Source: a virus. From it: 26,405 bases of DNA. Numbering within the stretch: position 1 is the first letter of the stretch; each line of letters opens with the position of its first letter. Below are positions 13,054-20,316 of the stretch, in pieces. Both the position numbers and the translations under genes were made by a program. The stretch lies in the IMG/VR virus record IMGVR_UViG_3300048625_000054, positions 1-26,405 of that record. One strand, written 5' to 3'. The notes below the pieces were generated by a model. That model was not told where the DNA came from. It worked only from the letters and a program-made list of their open reading frames with translations, and did no database searches.

Positions 13054-13271
13054 TAATCTTTAATGCCAAAATGTTCTTTCATGTCGTCAACCAACACATC
13101 TAAAACTGTTTTCATTACAACATCGTTTGGCCATTCCGCTTGTATTTGTGGTGAAGTTATGCACTTGGCACATTCCTGCACAATCAACTCAGCAAACTCT
13201 TCTAGTCGCACATGACTAATGCAATGCTCTACCTGTGCCTTAATGGCAATTTGTTTTAATGTTTCGTTCAT
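13053..13271 (-). CDS. small protein of the HFG-tail family (72 aa)
   Basis: The 72-residue protein shows the family pattern best: MNETLKQIAIKAQ at the start, LEEFAELIVQECAKCI in the middle and MKEHFGIKD at the end. Paralogues lie at 10612-10851 and 5961-6191. The helices are amphipathic and there is no catalytic motif. It is translationally coupled on both sides, ATGA before and TAATG after, so it is made along with the Rieske oxygenase. Confidence 0.8.
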   Translation of the reverse strand: MNETLKQIAIKAQVEHCISHVRLEEFAELIVQECAKCITSPQIQAEWPNDVVMKTVLDVLVDDMKEHFGIKD

Positions 13272-13462
13272 TCTGCTACCTTAATAAGTTTAATATGTAG
13301 TTTGCCATCTTCTAAAATCATATAATGAACAGACTTGGTGCCAGTGGCCAATTGTTGTTCAATGCCCTTGATGGTTGTAACTGCCAACTCTGCTGTACCC
13401 GCTGGTAAAGGATTCTCTGCCCAACGTTGGGCAACATGTTCTACTACTTGATCTGCTTTCAT
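13268..13462 (-). CDS. small hypothetical protein (64 aa)
   Basis: The 64-residue protein starts MKADQVVEHVAQRWAENP. Its first half is a helix with a Pro/Gly break, then ELAVTTIKGIEQQL, and it ends in two strands, VHYMILEDGKLHIKLIKV. It is a small alpha/beta fold of unknown function. ATGA coupling ties it to QueD upstream and to the HFG-family gene downstream. Confidence 0.7.
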   Translation of the reverse strand: MKADQVVEHVAQRWAENPLPAGTAELAVTTIKGIEQQLATGTKSVHYMILEDGKLHIKLIKVAE

Positions 13463-13962
13463 GCAAACAAGTCCTCATTCCATTCACGATGACCTTCTCT
13501 GTAGGCCATGTTGCTTTGTGTTTCACGCACTTCAACGCGGTAGCACCACAAGCGTTCTGCTTCGTGTGGGCCCCACATCTCTGGAATGTAAACACCATTG
13601 ATGTATTTGTAAAGCATATCGCTTAGGGCTTCGCAACCTAGTGCAGGCAACACAACGATCTTGGCCATGTTCTTTTCTTGTAGCAGCTTGAATGTTTCCA
13701 TTTCTGGATCATCCTGTGCAACAATAAGCGTGTGGTCAAATTGATCTTCTAGGGTCTTTTTAAGTTCTTTAAGACCGCCGTAGTCAGCAGCCCAATTACG
13801 CACGTCTAGGTCGTTGGTTCCAAAGTAGAACTTCATACTAAACGCATAGCCATGGATTAGATTGCAGTGGCTGTCTGCACGCCATTGTCTGTAAGCGACA
13901 GGAAAGGCGTTGTGATACTCTTTGGTACTAGTGTACTTGTATTGTACGGTTGGTAATGTCAT
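13459..13962 (-). CDS. queD: QueD, 6-carboxy-tetrahydropterin synthase (PTPS family)
   Basis: The 167-residue T-fold enzyme turns 7,8-dihydroneopterin triphosphate, the FolE product, into 6-carboxy-tetrahydropterin. Family landmarks are in order: ADSHCNLIHGYAF with H32, catalytic C33 and H37; DVRNWAADYGGL (a PTPS hallmark); DQFDHTLI with D76/H77; GCEALSDMLYKY; and VEVRETQSNMAYRE with the end Glu E147. The usual second His of HGH is Tyr (HGY), so the zinc site is not canonical. I believe this variant is shared by phage QueD proteins. It follows a 61-base gap after the PP-loop trio with a hairpin overlapping the ribosome binding site (13973-13994). Confidence 0.85.
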   Translation of the reverse strand: MTLPTVQYKYTSTKEYHNAFPVAYRQWRADSHCNLIHGYAFSMKFYFGTNDLDVRNWAADYGGLKELKKTLEDQFDHTLIVAQDDPEMETFKLLQEKNMAKIVVLPALGCEALSDMLYKYINGVYIPEMWGPHEAERLWCYRVEVRETQSNMAYREGHREWNEDLFA

Positions 13963-14023
13963 GCTTTATTCTCCTATGTTAAGTTTAGCATAGGCAGCAG
14001 AATTTGTATACCGGGATGATGCT
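13963..14023 (-). promoter_or_regulatory. gap before queD with a hairpin over the ribosome binding site
   Basis: In the 61-base gap, CCTATG (13994-13989 on the minus strand) pairs with CATAGG (13978-13973), and the loop is 10 bases. The right arm overlaps the AGGAG ribosome binding site (13975-13971). Folding would hide part of the site. I see no convincing promoter here and no match to the preQ1 riboswitch pattern. Confidence 0.35.
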
Positions 14024-14872
14024 CTAAAGGCCGGTTAATTGATTGAGTAGTGTATCTCTATTTATAAAGAACGCTTGATGCTCTGAGTTTTTACCTAATC
14101 GGTCCAAGCTCTTTTTGATAATAAAATCTAACTCTGTAGAATGGTAGAAATTAAAAAATGAAGATTGAATCTTGGTCCTACACAAAATACCATACAACTG
14201 AGATTTTGCCATCTGTGTATTCATAGTAGTATCTAGTTCTCGAACCAGGGCAGCAAACAATTCAGGGGTATACGATAAAAATGCACCAGGATGTTGGCTT
14301 CCATGTACTACATCTAGAAAATAATTGTGATCAGTTATTTCTACTAGATCACCAACTGGTTCATTGAATGTAGTTGAAACATGGACCGGGTCTCCGTTAC
14401 CAGTTAATACACTAGCGTTAGGCAATAAGTCTGCAATAACACTTACCACCAATGCCCTGTCAAACGGCAAATGATATTTGTGCGCTTTCTCTATAAGCAT
14501 TTTCACTAATGTGACATGCTTTTCTTTCCCTGCAAAATCCAGCACCAACGGGGTTAGTTTGTTATCGTGACAGAATTTGTAAGCGTACCAGTTCTCTGCT
14601 TTGGCGTAATCGGCGGCCAGTATCACAGGCGTGAATGGTATGCTATTTCTAATTAACACCTTGGCTACAAATTCACTATCGAGGCCGCCGCTTAAACATA
14701 AATGTAAATCAGTGTACTGCTTGGCAATCAACTGTGCAGTATAATCGGCGGCATCGTCAAAGGACATGACTTTAGCAGTAGAATTAAACTCTACTGCAAA
14801 CGGATCGGTTATATTACTAACACTGTACTTTTCTAAATTAACTGACAGCCAGCCATTGTGTCCAATATTCAT
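14024..14872 (-). CDS. PP-loop ATPase, third in transcription order of a tandem trio (282 aa)
   Basis: The 282-residue protein has the PP-loop signature SGGLDSEFVA (61-70) that binds the pyrophosphate of ATP, as in QueC, asparagine synthetase B and tRNA-modifying thiolases. The enzyme class adenylates a carboxyl or carbonyl group for attack by ammonia, sulfur or another nucleophile. The fold continues with FTPVILAADYAKAENWYAYKF and ends with an HPGAFLSYTPELFAALV segment shared by all three paralogues. No QueC-type C-terminal Cys cluster and no glutaminase domain are present. It is ATGA-coupled to the paralogue upstream. Nearby QueD/QueE suggest a 7-deazaguanine amidation or nitrile step. Confidence 0.85.
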   Translation of the reverse strand: MNIGHNGWLSVNLEKYSVSNITDPFAVEFNSTAKVMSFDDAADYTAQLIAKQYTDLHLCLSGGLDSEFVAKVLIRNSIPFTPVILAADYAKAENWYAYKFCHDNKLTPLVLDFAGKEKHVTLVKMLIEKAHKYHLPFDRALVVSVIADLLPNASVLTGNGDPVHVSTTFNEPVGDLVEITDHNYFLDVVHGSQHPGAFLSYTPELFAALVRELDTTMNTQMAKSQLYGILCRTKIQSSFFNFYHSTELDFIIKKSLDRLGKNSEHQAFFINRDTLLNQLTGL

Positions 14873-15714
14873 CGTAATAGCAATCCAATTAATTCATTCT
14901 TATTCCACATAGCCGGCGGCAATGGAGAATACAATTCAGTATGCACAGCTGAAAATATTTTTTGGGTCACTCTTGAATCCATTGGTTGAGTGGGCACCAA
15001 TTCCTTAACTCTAAATGGAACTCCGTAGAGTCTCGATTTTGATGAACTGTGATTTGTACTAGTATCGCTTTCAGTTGCCATTGCTAACATCAATTCCGGG
15101 GTATACAATAAGAAGTTGCATAAAGGTAACGATGGATCTATTAGGGTAGGATAAAAGACACTGGCATATATGTCGTACACATCACCGGCTGCTTCATCAA
15201 ACCTAGCGGTATGTCTAACTAACGGTGACTCACCGGCTACTAATGTGCCACCTTTATTGCGAACATAATGGCACAGATAATCGATTACCGACACTAGGTT
15301 ACATTCTTGTTTTACGCCTTTACAAGAGTTTATAAAATGCGGGATTAGTCTAGGGTCGTTGGTTTTAAATTCAATGAATATTGGCGCTATTTTTTTACGA
15401 TAACACCATTCTAGCGCAAACATATAATCGGTGCTGCCTTCTACAGTAGCAACAATCGGAGTGAATTTAATGTTGTTTCTATAAAATACTTCGGCTACAA
15501 ACTCACTGTCGAGCCCGCCACTCAATCCAATATAGATATCCGTGTGATTTTTTGCAAATAATTTAGCTGCCTCGTCGGCCGCCTGTTGAAACGGCACAGT
15601 TCTAATATCTGTGTGATTGAAGTTTAGTGTAAATGTAGACTGCAACGGCTTTTTCTGTATATCGGCGATTGCAGTATACCAGTTGTTGTAGCCTTCAGTT
15701 GTTGTTAGTATCAT
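14869..15714 (-). CDS. PP-loop ATPase, second of a tandem trio (281 aa)
   Basis: This paralogue has SGGLDSEFVA (65-74) and the same layout as its two neighbours: an N-terminal NNWYTA motif, QQAADEAAKLFAKNH, the PP-loop, a variable middle with a Cys-containing stretch SCKGVKQECN, and LYTPELMLAMATESDTS near the end. Identity to the other two seems modest, so the duplication is old and the proteins have probably taken different tasks or act as a heteromer. No zinc ribbon is seen. It overlaps the first paralogue by 20 bases and the third by 4, so all three are made from one message. Confidence 0.85.
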   Translation of the reverse strand: MILTTTEGYNNWYTAIADIQKKPLQSTFTLNFNHTDIRTVPFQQAADEAAKLFAKNHTDIYIGLSGGLDSEFVAEVFYRNNIKFTPIVATVEGSTDYMFALEWCYRKKIAPIFIEFKTNDPRLIPHFINSCKGVKQECNLVSVIDYLCHYVRNKGGTLVAGESPLVRHTARFDEAAGDVYDIYASVFYPTLIDPSLPLCNFLLYTPELMLAMATESDTSTNHSSSKSRLYGVPFRVKELVPTQPMDSRVTQKIFSAVHTELYSPLPPAMWNKNELIGLLLR

Positions 15715-16603
15715 TGAGTAACAGTTTCAAAAATTCTTCTTTATCTGGTAGCGGGGTAAAATCTCTATTACTCCATTGCAATGGCACGTGTGCTTGAGTC
15801 CACTTAAAAATCTCATTATACTCTGGTATTGTTTTGGCAATGTAGTTTTGCACAAATCCTTCTCCGCCATTTAACTTGGGTCGAGGCAATAGGTTAAACA
15901 TTCTCCATTTATTCTCTTCCATTGGCTGAGATGTGTCCCAGTCAGCGATTGCGCTTGCTAACATTTCCGGAGACCAGAAAAAGAACGCCCACGGGTGCTT
16001 ACCGGGGTTCATTAACTCAATGTAGAATTCAGCCTCGCCAATCATAAACCCACGGAATGAATCTTTAAATTCTTTACTGGCCTTTTCGGGCTGCATTTTC
16101 GGATCCGGCCAGTACATTGGGTACGCGCCGTGAACCATGTACCCACCACGGCTTTCTATTTCTTTTGCAACTAAATCAACGGTGGCCCCAAACCAGCAGC
16201 TTCCTTTTACTTTACCTATTACACGCTTTCCGTGGTCTAGTAGATCAAATGGATCAACTTCGAACTTTATAAGCTCAACTTCGTTTTCCTTGCACCACTT
16301 ATCAGCATACCATTCTCCTATTTTAAAGTAACTCTTGCAAGTCATCATGATAGCTTTAAATGGGACACCTGCTGCCTTAAAACTTTTAGCAACGTACTCG
16401 CTATCGCATCCGCCACTCATTGCAACGTATATATTTGGATATAGTGAATGGATTTCCCTTGCTGTTTGCTGTGCAATTTCGTCGAGTGGATATACTCTAT
16501 CTGCACGTTCGTTAAACTGTACTGCAAAATCTCCGCTGCGGGCACGACAATTTCCAACTCCGTTACCAAAGTCGAACGTCATCCAGTTATTTCTACAATA
16601 CAT
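15695..16603 (-). CDS. PP-loop ATPase, first of a tandem trio (302 aa)
   Basis: The signature here is SGGCDSEYVA (63-72), with Cys in place of Leu. The start (RNNWMTFDFGNG) and the WSPEMLASAIADWDTS end match the other two. The middle differs: Trp-rich KIGEWYADKWCKENEV and a long segment with WPDPKMQPEKA. The change at the loop, together with the longer middle, suggests a different substrate. It follows two small genes at 16593-17224 with an 11-base overlap. The product is unknown; amide or nitrile synthesis on CDG is the leading idea from context. Confidence 0.85.
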   Translation of the reverse strand: MYCRNNWMTFDFGNGVGNCRARSGDFAVQFNERADRVYPLDEIAQQTAREIHSLYPNIYVAMSGGCDSEYVAKSFKAAGVPFKAIMMTCKSYFKIGEWYADKWCKENEVELIKFEVDPFDLLDHGKRVIGKVKGSCWFGATVDLVAKEIESRGGYMVHGAYPMYWPDPKMQPEKASKEFKDSFRGFMIGEAEFYIELMNPGKHPWAFFFWSPEMLASAIADWDTSQPMEENKWRMFNLLPRPKLNGGEGFVQNYIAKTIPEYNEIFKWTQAHVPLQWSNRDFTPLPDKEEFLKLLLNDTNNN

Positions 16604-16928
16604 GTTCTGCTCTATCTTGTACTTCTCTTAAATTATGTGCAGTCACAGTATCCATAAACTTTAGCAAGAACATACTAGCAAGCGATGCATCGTCGCCGTG
16701 AAAGTGTATGCGTATACCACCGTTGCCATTTTGATGATAGTGACACCACTTGGCTTTACCAAATGCAATGTACTCTGTGTCAATTTTGTTGCCACGGTGA
16801 TTGTAATAGCTGTCAATTTTTGTGCGTCCACCAACAAGTTTGCACCACTCAACTAGCTCGTTGGTCATTTCTTTAACGTCAATCCATACTGCATAGGTTA
16901 CAGTGCATCCTGGTGGTAGTGCGATCAT
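16593..16928 (-). CDS. small hypothetical protein (111 aa)
   Basis: The 111-residue protein starts MIALPPGCTVTYAVWIDV, has EMTNELVEWCKLVGG (a helix), then a His/Tyr/Asn-rich region (HRGNKIDTEYIAFGKAKWCH) and a strand IRIHFHGDD before a helix SLASMFLLKFMDTV. The layout, basic strand then F/H-x-x-D then a helix, also appears in the next gene (16925-17224), hinting at a distant pair. No catalytic motif is clear. It is coupled by overlaps to both neighbours. Confidence 0.7.
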   Translation of the reverse strand: MIALPPGCTVTYAVWIDVKEMTNELVEWCKLVGGRTKIDSYYNHRGNKIDTEYIAFGKAKWCHYHQNGNGGIRIHFHGDDASLASMFLLKFMDTVTAHNLREVQDRAEHVL

Positions 16929-17224
16929 TGTTTAAGTATCCGTTCGTTAACAATCATGTCCTGAATAGACTTGATTCTGCAATTTTGTATCAGGTGCCCG
17001 TAGACTATACTAAACATCATAATGGTATCCTCGTCGGGAAAGAACACTCTAACAGTGTTGTCATGATGATTGTGTCCACTGCTAGGCTTACAGTCTGGGA
17101 ATTGCACATGGTATGTGCCTTCGCCCCACGAGTTATATCTAGTAACCTTAGCACCACGTGCCTCTAAATATGCAGCGGCTTCTTCAGTGACTTTGAATAG
17201 GTCTACTGGATAAAAGCCGTTCAT
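16925..17224 (-). CDS. small hypothetical protein (99 aa), maybe related to 16593-16928
   Basis: I start at the ATG at 17224 (ATGA overlap), not the in-frame TTG two codons upstream. The protein opens MNGFYPVDLFKVTEEAAAYL, then ARGAKVTRYNSWGEGTY, a His-rich loop GHNHHDN and TVRVFFPDEDTIMMFSIVYG. The strand, Asp pair and helix resemble the end of the neighbour 16593-16928. The His cluster could bind a metal. The function is unknown. Confidence 0.7.
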   Translation of the reverse strand: MNGFYPVDLFKVTEEAAAYLEARGAKVTRYNSWGEGTYHVQFPDCKPSSGHNHHDNTVRVFFPDEDTIMMFSIVYGHLIQNCRIKSIQDMIVNERILKQ

Positions 17225-17436
17225 TTGCAAGTATCAAGGAATTGATCTAGGCGCATACATGCTTCGTCAAAGTCCACACCCCAGACATGTGCGTAAATGA
17301 TGCCATCTTTGATTTGCATATCGAATGGTACCATACCGTTAAATCTAAAGTCGTTGGGCACTTCAGTAGTGACCATAAACTCATTTAATACCTTTGCACG
17401 ATTGATTAGTGCTGTTGTCATGTCTGCGGCGTTCAT
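17221..17436 (-). CDS. small hypothetical phage protein (71 aa)
   Basis: The 71-residue protein starts MNAADMTTALINRAKVLNEF, a helix, followed by PNDFRFNGMVPFDMQIKDG and IYAHVWGVDFDEACMRLDQF, that is, two or three strands with a C-terminal helix. It resembles small proteins found across T4-like phages, without a known role. It follows folE by 9 bases and is ATGA-coupled to the next gene. Confidence 0.75.
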   Translation of the reverse strand: MNAADMTTALINRAKVLNEFMVTTEVPNDFRFNGMVPFDMQIKDGIIYAHVWGVDFDEACMRLDQFLDTCK

Positions 17437-17445
17437 GTTGTTTCC

Positions 17446-18147
17446 TTAGCGTGGTGCAAACTCTTGTTGCAGTTTGATGTTGTCGAAGAACTCTTTCTTT
17501 ACGCTTGCGTCTTCCTTGAAAGCGCCGCGTAGTACTGTGGTCTGGGTGAGACTAGAATGAGCCATGATACCACGATTTTCACAGCATCCGTGGGTAGCTT
17601 GGATATAAACAGCAACATCCTTGGATCCAGTTGCAAGTTCAATCTCACGAGCGATGTCCATGCAGAGTTCCTCTTGTAGAGTTCCTCGTCTTGCGCACCA
17701 CTGAGCAATGCGCGTATATTTCGAAAGTCCAATGAGTTTCTGTCCAGCAAGAATGCCAATGTAAGCGATGCCTGTAACAGGCTGGTGATGATGGCTGCAC
17801 ATACTCTTAAGCTCACTGCGCACAACCAACATTCCGTCATATGCGCCTTCACTGTCATTTGGAAACGCTGTTGCGCTAGGACTTTCATCATAGCGACCGG
17901 CCATGATTTCATTAAAGTACATTTTTGCAAGACGCCTTGCTGTGCCTTTTGAGTTCGGATCATTTTCTCTGTCAATCAATAGTGTGTCAAGTACTTGTTC
18001 AAATGCTTCTGCTGCTTCGTTAATTAACGATTCTTTTTCTTCTTCGCCAACATACTCGCTGATGTTGTCGCCTGCCCAAAAGCGTTTGTTGTCTGCTCGC
18101 ATTTTGTCGCGAATAACTTGTGATAAGTTTTTACTTGTATCTGTCAT
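17446..18147 (-). CDS. folE: FolE, GTP cyclohydrolase I
   Basis: The 233-residue enzyme catalyses the first step of pterin and 7-deazaguanine synthesis, GTP to 7,8-dihydroneopterin triphosphate. The family signature is intact: SMCSHHHQPVTG with zinc ligands C117 and H120, IGLSKYTRIAQWCARRGTLQ for the active site, and THGCCENRGI with C188. It is probably a homodecamer in the cytosol. The N-terminal 60 residues are a charged helix region usual for FolE. Phages with DpdA often carry it to boost precursor supply. It lies one base downstream of the DegT-like gene. Confidence 0.92.
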   Translation of the reverse strand: MTDTSKNLSQVIRDKMRADNKRFWAGDNISEYVGEEEKESLINEAAEAFEQVLDTLLIDRENDPNSKGTARRLAKMYFNEIMAGRYDESPSATAFPNDSEGAYDGMLVVRSELKSMCSHHHQPVTGIAYIGILAGQKLIGLSKYTRIAQWCARRGTLQEELCMDIAREIELATGSKDVAVYIQATHGCCENRGIMAHSSLTQTTVLRGAFKEDASVKKEFFDNIKLQQEFAPR

Positions 18148-18148
18148 T

Positions 18149-18754
18149 TTAGTCCTTGATAGTGATTGTTCTTAAGTCTGGGTACTCAACCGATACTGGC
18201 TTTGGTTTATCTGCCTTAATGCCTTGGAGTAATGCAAGTCCTTGCACTGCTTCTTCTGGTGTGGGCTTATAGTGATAACCAACGCTAAATTCTTTCTGAG
18301 ATTCCCATGGTTTAATATTTAGGTCGCGTCCATCATAACGTCTACGAATTATTCTGTCGTATGCTTCCTTGTCGTCTAGTAGTATAGCACCGCCACGGCC
18401 GATGTGTAAAGGCTTTGTATGTCCAAAACTTAAACACTGCATCATTCCCGGGCGGTACATGTTTTCTTCTAGTCGTCTTGCGCTATCCCAAATACGTGTA
18501 CCTTCAAATTTATACTCCCCAATCCATTGTTGTCTGTGTGGCAACGTGTCCGGAAAGTAACTGTAGTTGATTCCCAGCTTGTGCATGGTCATCGGAATGC
18601 TTAGATAGGTATAGGGAGTAAATGAGCACTCGGAAATAGCATCGTGGCGCAAGCATAACTCAATGGCATGTGTGCAGCAATCTGTCATGATTGCATATGG
18701 TGCGCCAGTAAATTCTGCTAACGCAATTTCAAATTTCTTAATTTTATCAAACAC
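18149..18754 (-). CDS. miniature DegT/DnrJ/StrS-like PLP protein (201 aa), GTG start
   Basis: I pick the GTG at 18754, overlapping galE by 8 bases; another GTG at 18802 would add 16 residues without family match. The protein has the DegT order: FEIALAEFTGAPYAIMTDCC, YTYLSIPMTMHKLG, WDSARRLEE (D90, the PLP-nitrogen aspartate), and LSFGHTKPLHIGRGGAIL with K114 as the PLP lysine. Members usually have about 370-400 residues, but this one stops after the first part of the large domain. Either it is a reduced sugar aminotransferase or it has another binding job. With GalE upstream, a nucleotide-sugar link is likely. Confidence 0.75.
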   Translation of the reverse strand: MFDKIKKFEIALAEFTGAPYAIMTDCCTHAIELCLRHDAISECSFTPYTYLSIPMTMHKLGINYSYFPDTLPHRQQWIGEYKFEGTRIWDSARRLEENMYRPGMMQCLSFGHTKPLHIGRGGAILLDDKEAYDRIIRRRYDGRDLNIKPWESQKEFSVGYHYKPTPEEAVQGLALLQGIKADKPKPVSVEYPDLRTITIKD

Positions 18755-19730
18755 GATTGTTATACCAGTTATATGCTGTGTCGATGATGTTTTTAATATC
18801 ACTGTTGACGGGGTTCCACCCTAGTACGGTACGTGCAGTAGAAATATCTGCTACTAATATATCAGGGTCGCCAGGACGAGCTGGTCCGTACTTGACTGTT
18901 GTTAGCCCGTATGTGAAGTACACACAGTCAACGATTTCTTTATTGCTAGTTCCGCGCCCAGCGCCTAAGTTGAACACATGGTGTCCTGCAATGGTATCTG
19001 GACCATAGTGAATAGCAAAGAAATCTGCTGCCTTAGTGTGTGCTAGTGCAATGTCCCAAACGTGTACGTAGTCACGAACACAAGTGCCGTCTAGGGTATT
19101 AAAGTCTTCGCCATTGATGGTTAGCAAACGTTTGTTTAGGCTTGCTTCGATAGTACGTGCAACTAGATGTGTTGCATTAGGTTCCTGCCCTAAGTCACCA
19201 GTTTCAATTGCACCTGCTGCATTAAAGTAGCGGAAGCAAATGGTGTTAATACCGTAAGCACTACCGTAATCCTCTAGCAACTGCTCAACAATCATCTTAG
19301 TTGAGCCGTATGGGCTAATCGGACTCACTGGTGCTTGTTCTCGGATTGGCGACTCTTTGGGAATACCATAAACGCTTGCGCTGCTGCTAAACATGATAGT
19401 GGGCTTTTTAGGCATGTCCTTAATAACGTCCATCATTTTGATAGTCTTGGTAACGTTGTTATGGTAATACTCCGCCGGGTCAGTCATGCTTGGGCCAACT
19501 AAGCTAGTGCCTGCACAATGCACAATGATATCGGGTGCATAATTGATAATCGTTGACAGCACTGCATCACTTGCAAAGTCGTCAATTAAGTATCCATCAA
19601 TGTCTTTAACGGTGTGCTCACGAAACACAGAATCCACAATGTATACTGCGAATCCCGCTTGTTTAAACGCTCGCGAGACATGGCTACCTATGTAGCCACA
19701 TCCGCCCGTTACAATAACGGTCTTTGCCAT
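18747..19730 (-). CDS. galE: GalE-type UDP-glucose/UDP-GlcNAc 4-epimerase
   Basis: The 327-residue enzyme belongs to the extended short-chain dehydrogenases. It shows the NAD-binding TGGCGYIGSH (8-17), SSSASVYGIP (115-124), the catalytic PYGSTK with Y141 and K145, and RYFNAAGA. It interconverts UDP-glucose and UDP-galactose (or the N-acetyl forms). Length and motifs are complete. It feeds the glycosyltransferase encoded at 20300-21478, or the host envelope pathway. The following DegT-like gene overlaps its end. Confidence 0.92.
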   Translation of the reverse strand: MAKTVIVTGGCGYIGSHVSRAFKQAGFAVYIVDSVFREHTVKDIDGYLIDDFASDAVLSTIINYAPDIIVHCAGTSLVGPSMTDPAEYYHNNVTKTIKMMDVIKDMPKKPTIMFSSSASVYGIPKESPIREQAPVSPISPYGSTKMIVEQLLEDYGSAYGINTICFRYFNAAGAIETGDLGQEPNATHLVARTIEASLNKRLLTINGEDFNTLDGTCVRDYVHVWDIALAHTKAADFFAIHYGPDTIAGHHVFNLGAGRGTSNKEIVDCVYFTYGLTTVKYGPARPGDPDILVADISTARTVLGWNPVNSDIKNIIDTAYNWYNNRV

Positions 19731-19913
19731 TTACGCCTTCTTAGCTTCTACTCGTGCGTTCTTGGTTTCGGTAATTTCGTTACGGCGTGCCTTAACACCT
19801 TTACCTAGTTCTTGCAATGCTTTGCGAGCACGGGTGCCTGCTGCATTGTTACCGGCTTCAAATTTTTCGTTCTCTGCCAAGTATGCGTCGAAAAGTGGTT
19901 GTAAGTTTGTCAT
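19731..19913 (-). CDS. histone H1/Hc1-like small DNA-binding protein (60 aa)
   Basis: The 60-residue basic, helical protein contains NNAAGTRARKALQELGKGVK (22-41) and a Lys/Arg/Ala-rich end. It matches the N-terminal domain of Hc1-like proteins from Chlamydia and many other bacteria and phages, which bind DNA and compact it. A clear AAAGGA site precedes the ATG after a 23-base gap. In a phage it may coat or pack DNA or alter the host nucleoid. It is the second H1-like feature in this window. Confidence 0.8.
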   Translation of the reverse strand: MTNLQPLFDAYLAENEKFEAGNNAAGTRARKALQELGKGVKARRNEITETKNARVEAKKA

Positions 19914-19936
19914 TTTATTTTTCCTTTGTTAAATGA

Positions 19937-20131
19937 TTAGTTGTCAACATCCATTGCAAGTGCTTCTTCAATCACTGCAAAGAGTTCTTCTTTTGTGCTG
20001 CAAAGTACCTTACAGGTCTTCCAGTCACTTTCTTTGTCACGACCGCCAACTTCGATCATGAAGCCATTGTCGTAACGATTAACTGTAAATGATTCATTTA
20101 CTTTGTCTAGTTTGTTTAGTTTCTTAGCCAT
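19937..20131 (-). CDS. small hypothetical protein (64 aa)
   Basis: The 64-residue protein begins MAKKLNKLDKVNESFTVNRY, followed by GFMIEVGGRDKESDW, CKVLCSTKEELFAVIEEALA and an acidic end. The pattern strand, strand, helix (EELFAVIEEALAM) suggests a small alpha/beta fold. Function unknown; the type is common in phages. TAATG coupling to the gene at 20131-20316 sets the start. Confidence 0.75.
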   Translation of the reverse strand: MAKKLNKLDKVNESFTVNRYDNGFMIEVGGRDKESDWKTCKVLCSTKEELFAVIEEALAMDVDN

Positions 20132-20316
20132 TATACGCCCCTTATGTTCTTTAGCATTACGTATTGATCAAACAAGTTGACCAACTCTGGATCACCGCCC
20201 AAGTACCATTCGCTGGCAGCTTTTAGGCTTAGTGCCTTTAGTTGATCTTCATTGAGACTGGGGTATCGCTCCCCAGCCAATGTTAACCAAATGTCTTGTT
20301 TAGTACTTAGACTCAT
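20131..20316 (-). CDS. small hypothetical protein (61 aa)
   Basis: I use the ATG at 20316, giving a 17-base overlap with the glycosyltransferase; the in-frame start at 20436 lies far inside it. The 61-residue protein is mostly helical: MSLSTKQDIWLTLAGERYPS, LNEDQLKALSLKAASEWYLG, then LVNLFDQYVMLKNI. There is no ribosome binding site of note. Unknown function. Confidence 0.65.
   Translation of the reverse strand: MSLSTKQDIWLTLAGERYPSLNEDQLKALSLKAASEWYLGGDPELVNLFDQYVMLKNIRGV

Noticed and set aside
13963-14023. preQ1 riboswitch before queD
   Set aside because: A loose likeness (TTAACATAGGAG) exists, but the P1 stem and the conserved A-rich pseudoknot tail are not there.
14024-16603. Calling any of the three PP-loop genes queC outright
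   Set aside because: They have the PP-loop but not the C-terminal Cys-rich zinc site of QueC, and the rest of the sequence does not match QueC closely.
17499-17975. 158-codon minus-strand frame inside folE
   Set aside because: It lies wholly inside folE in another frame. FolE motifs are intact, so this is a shadow.
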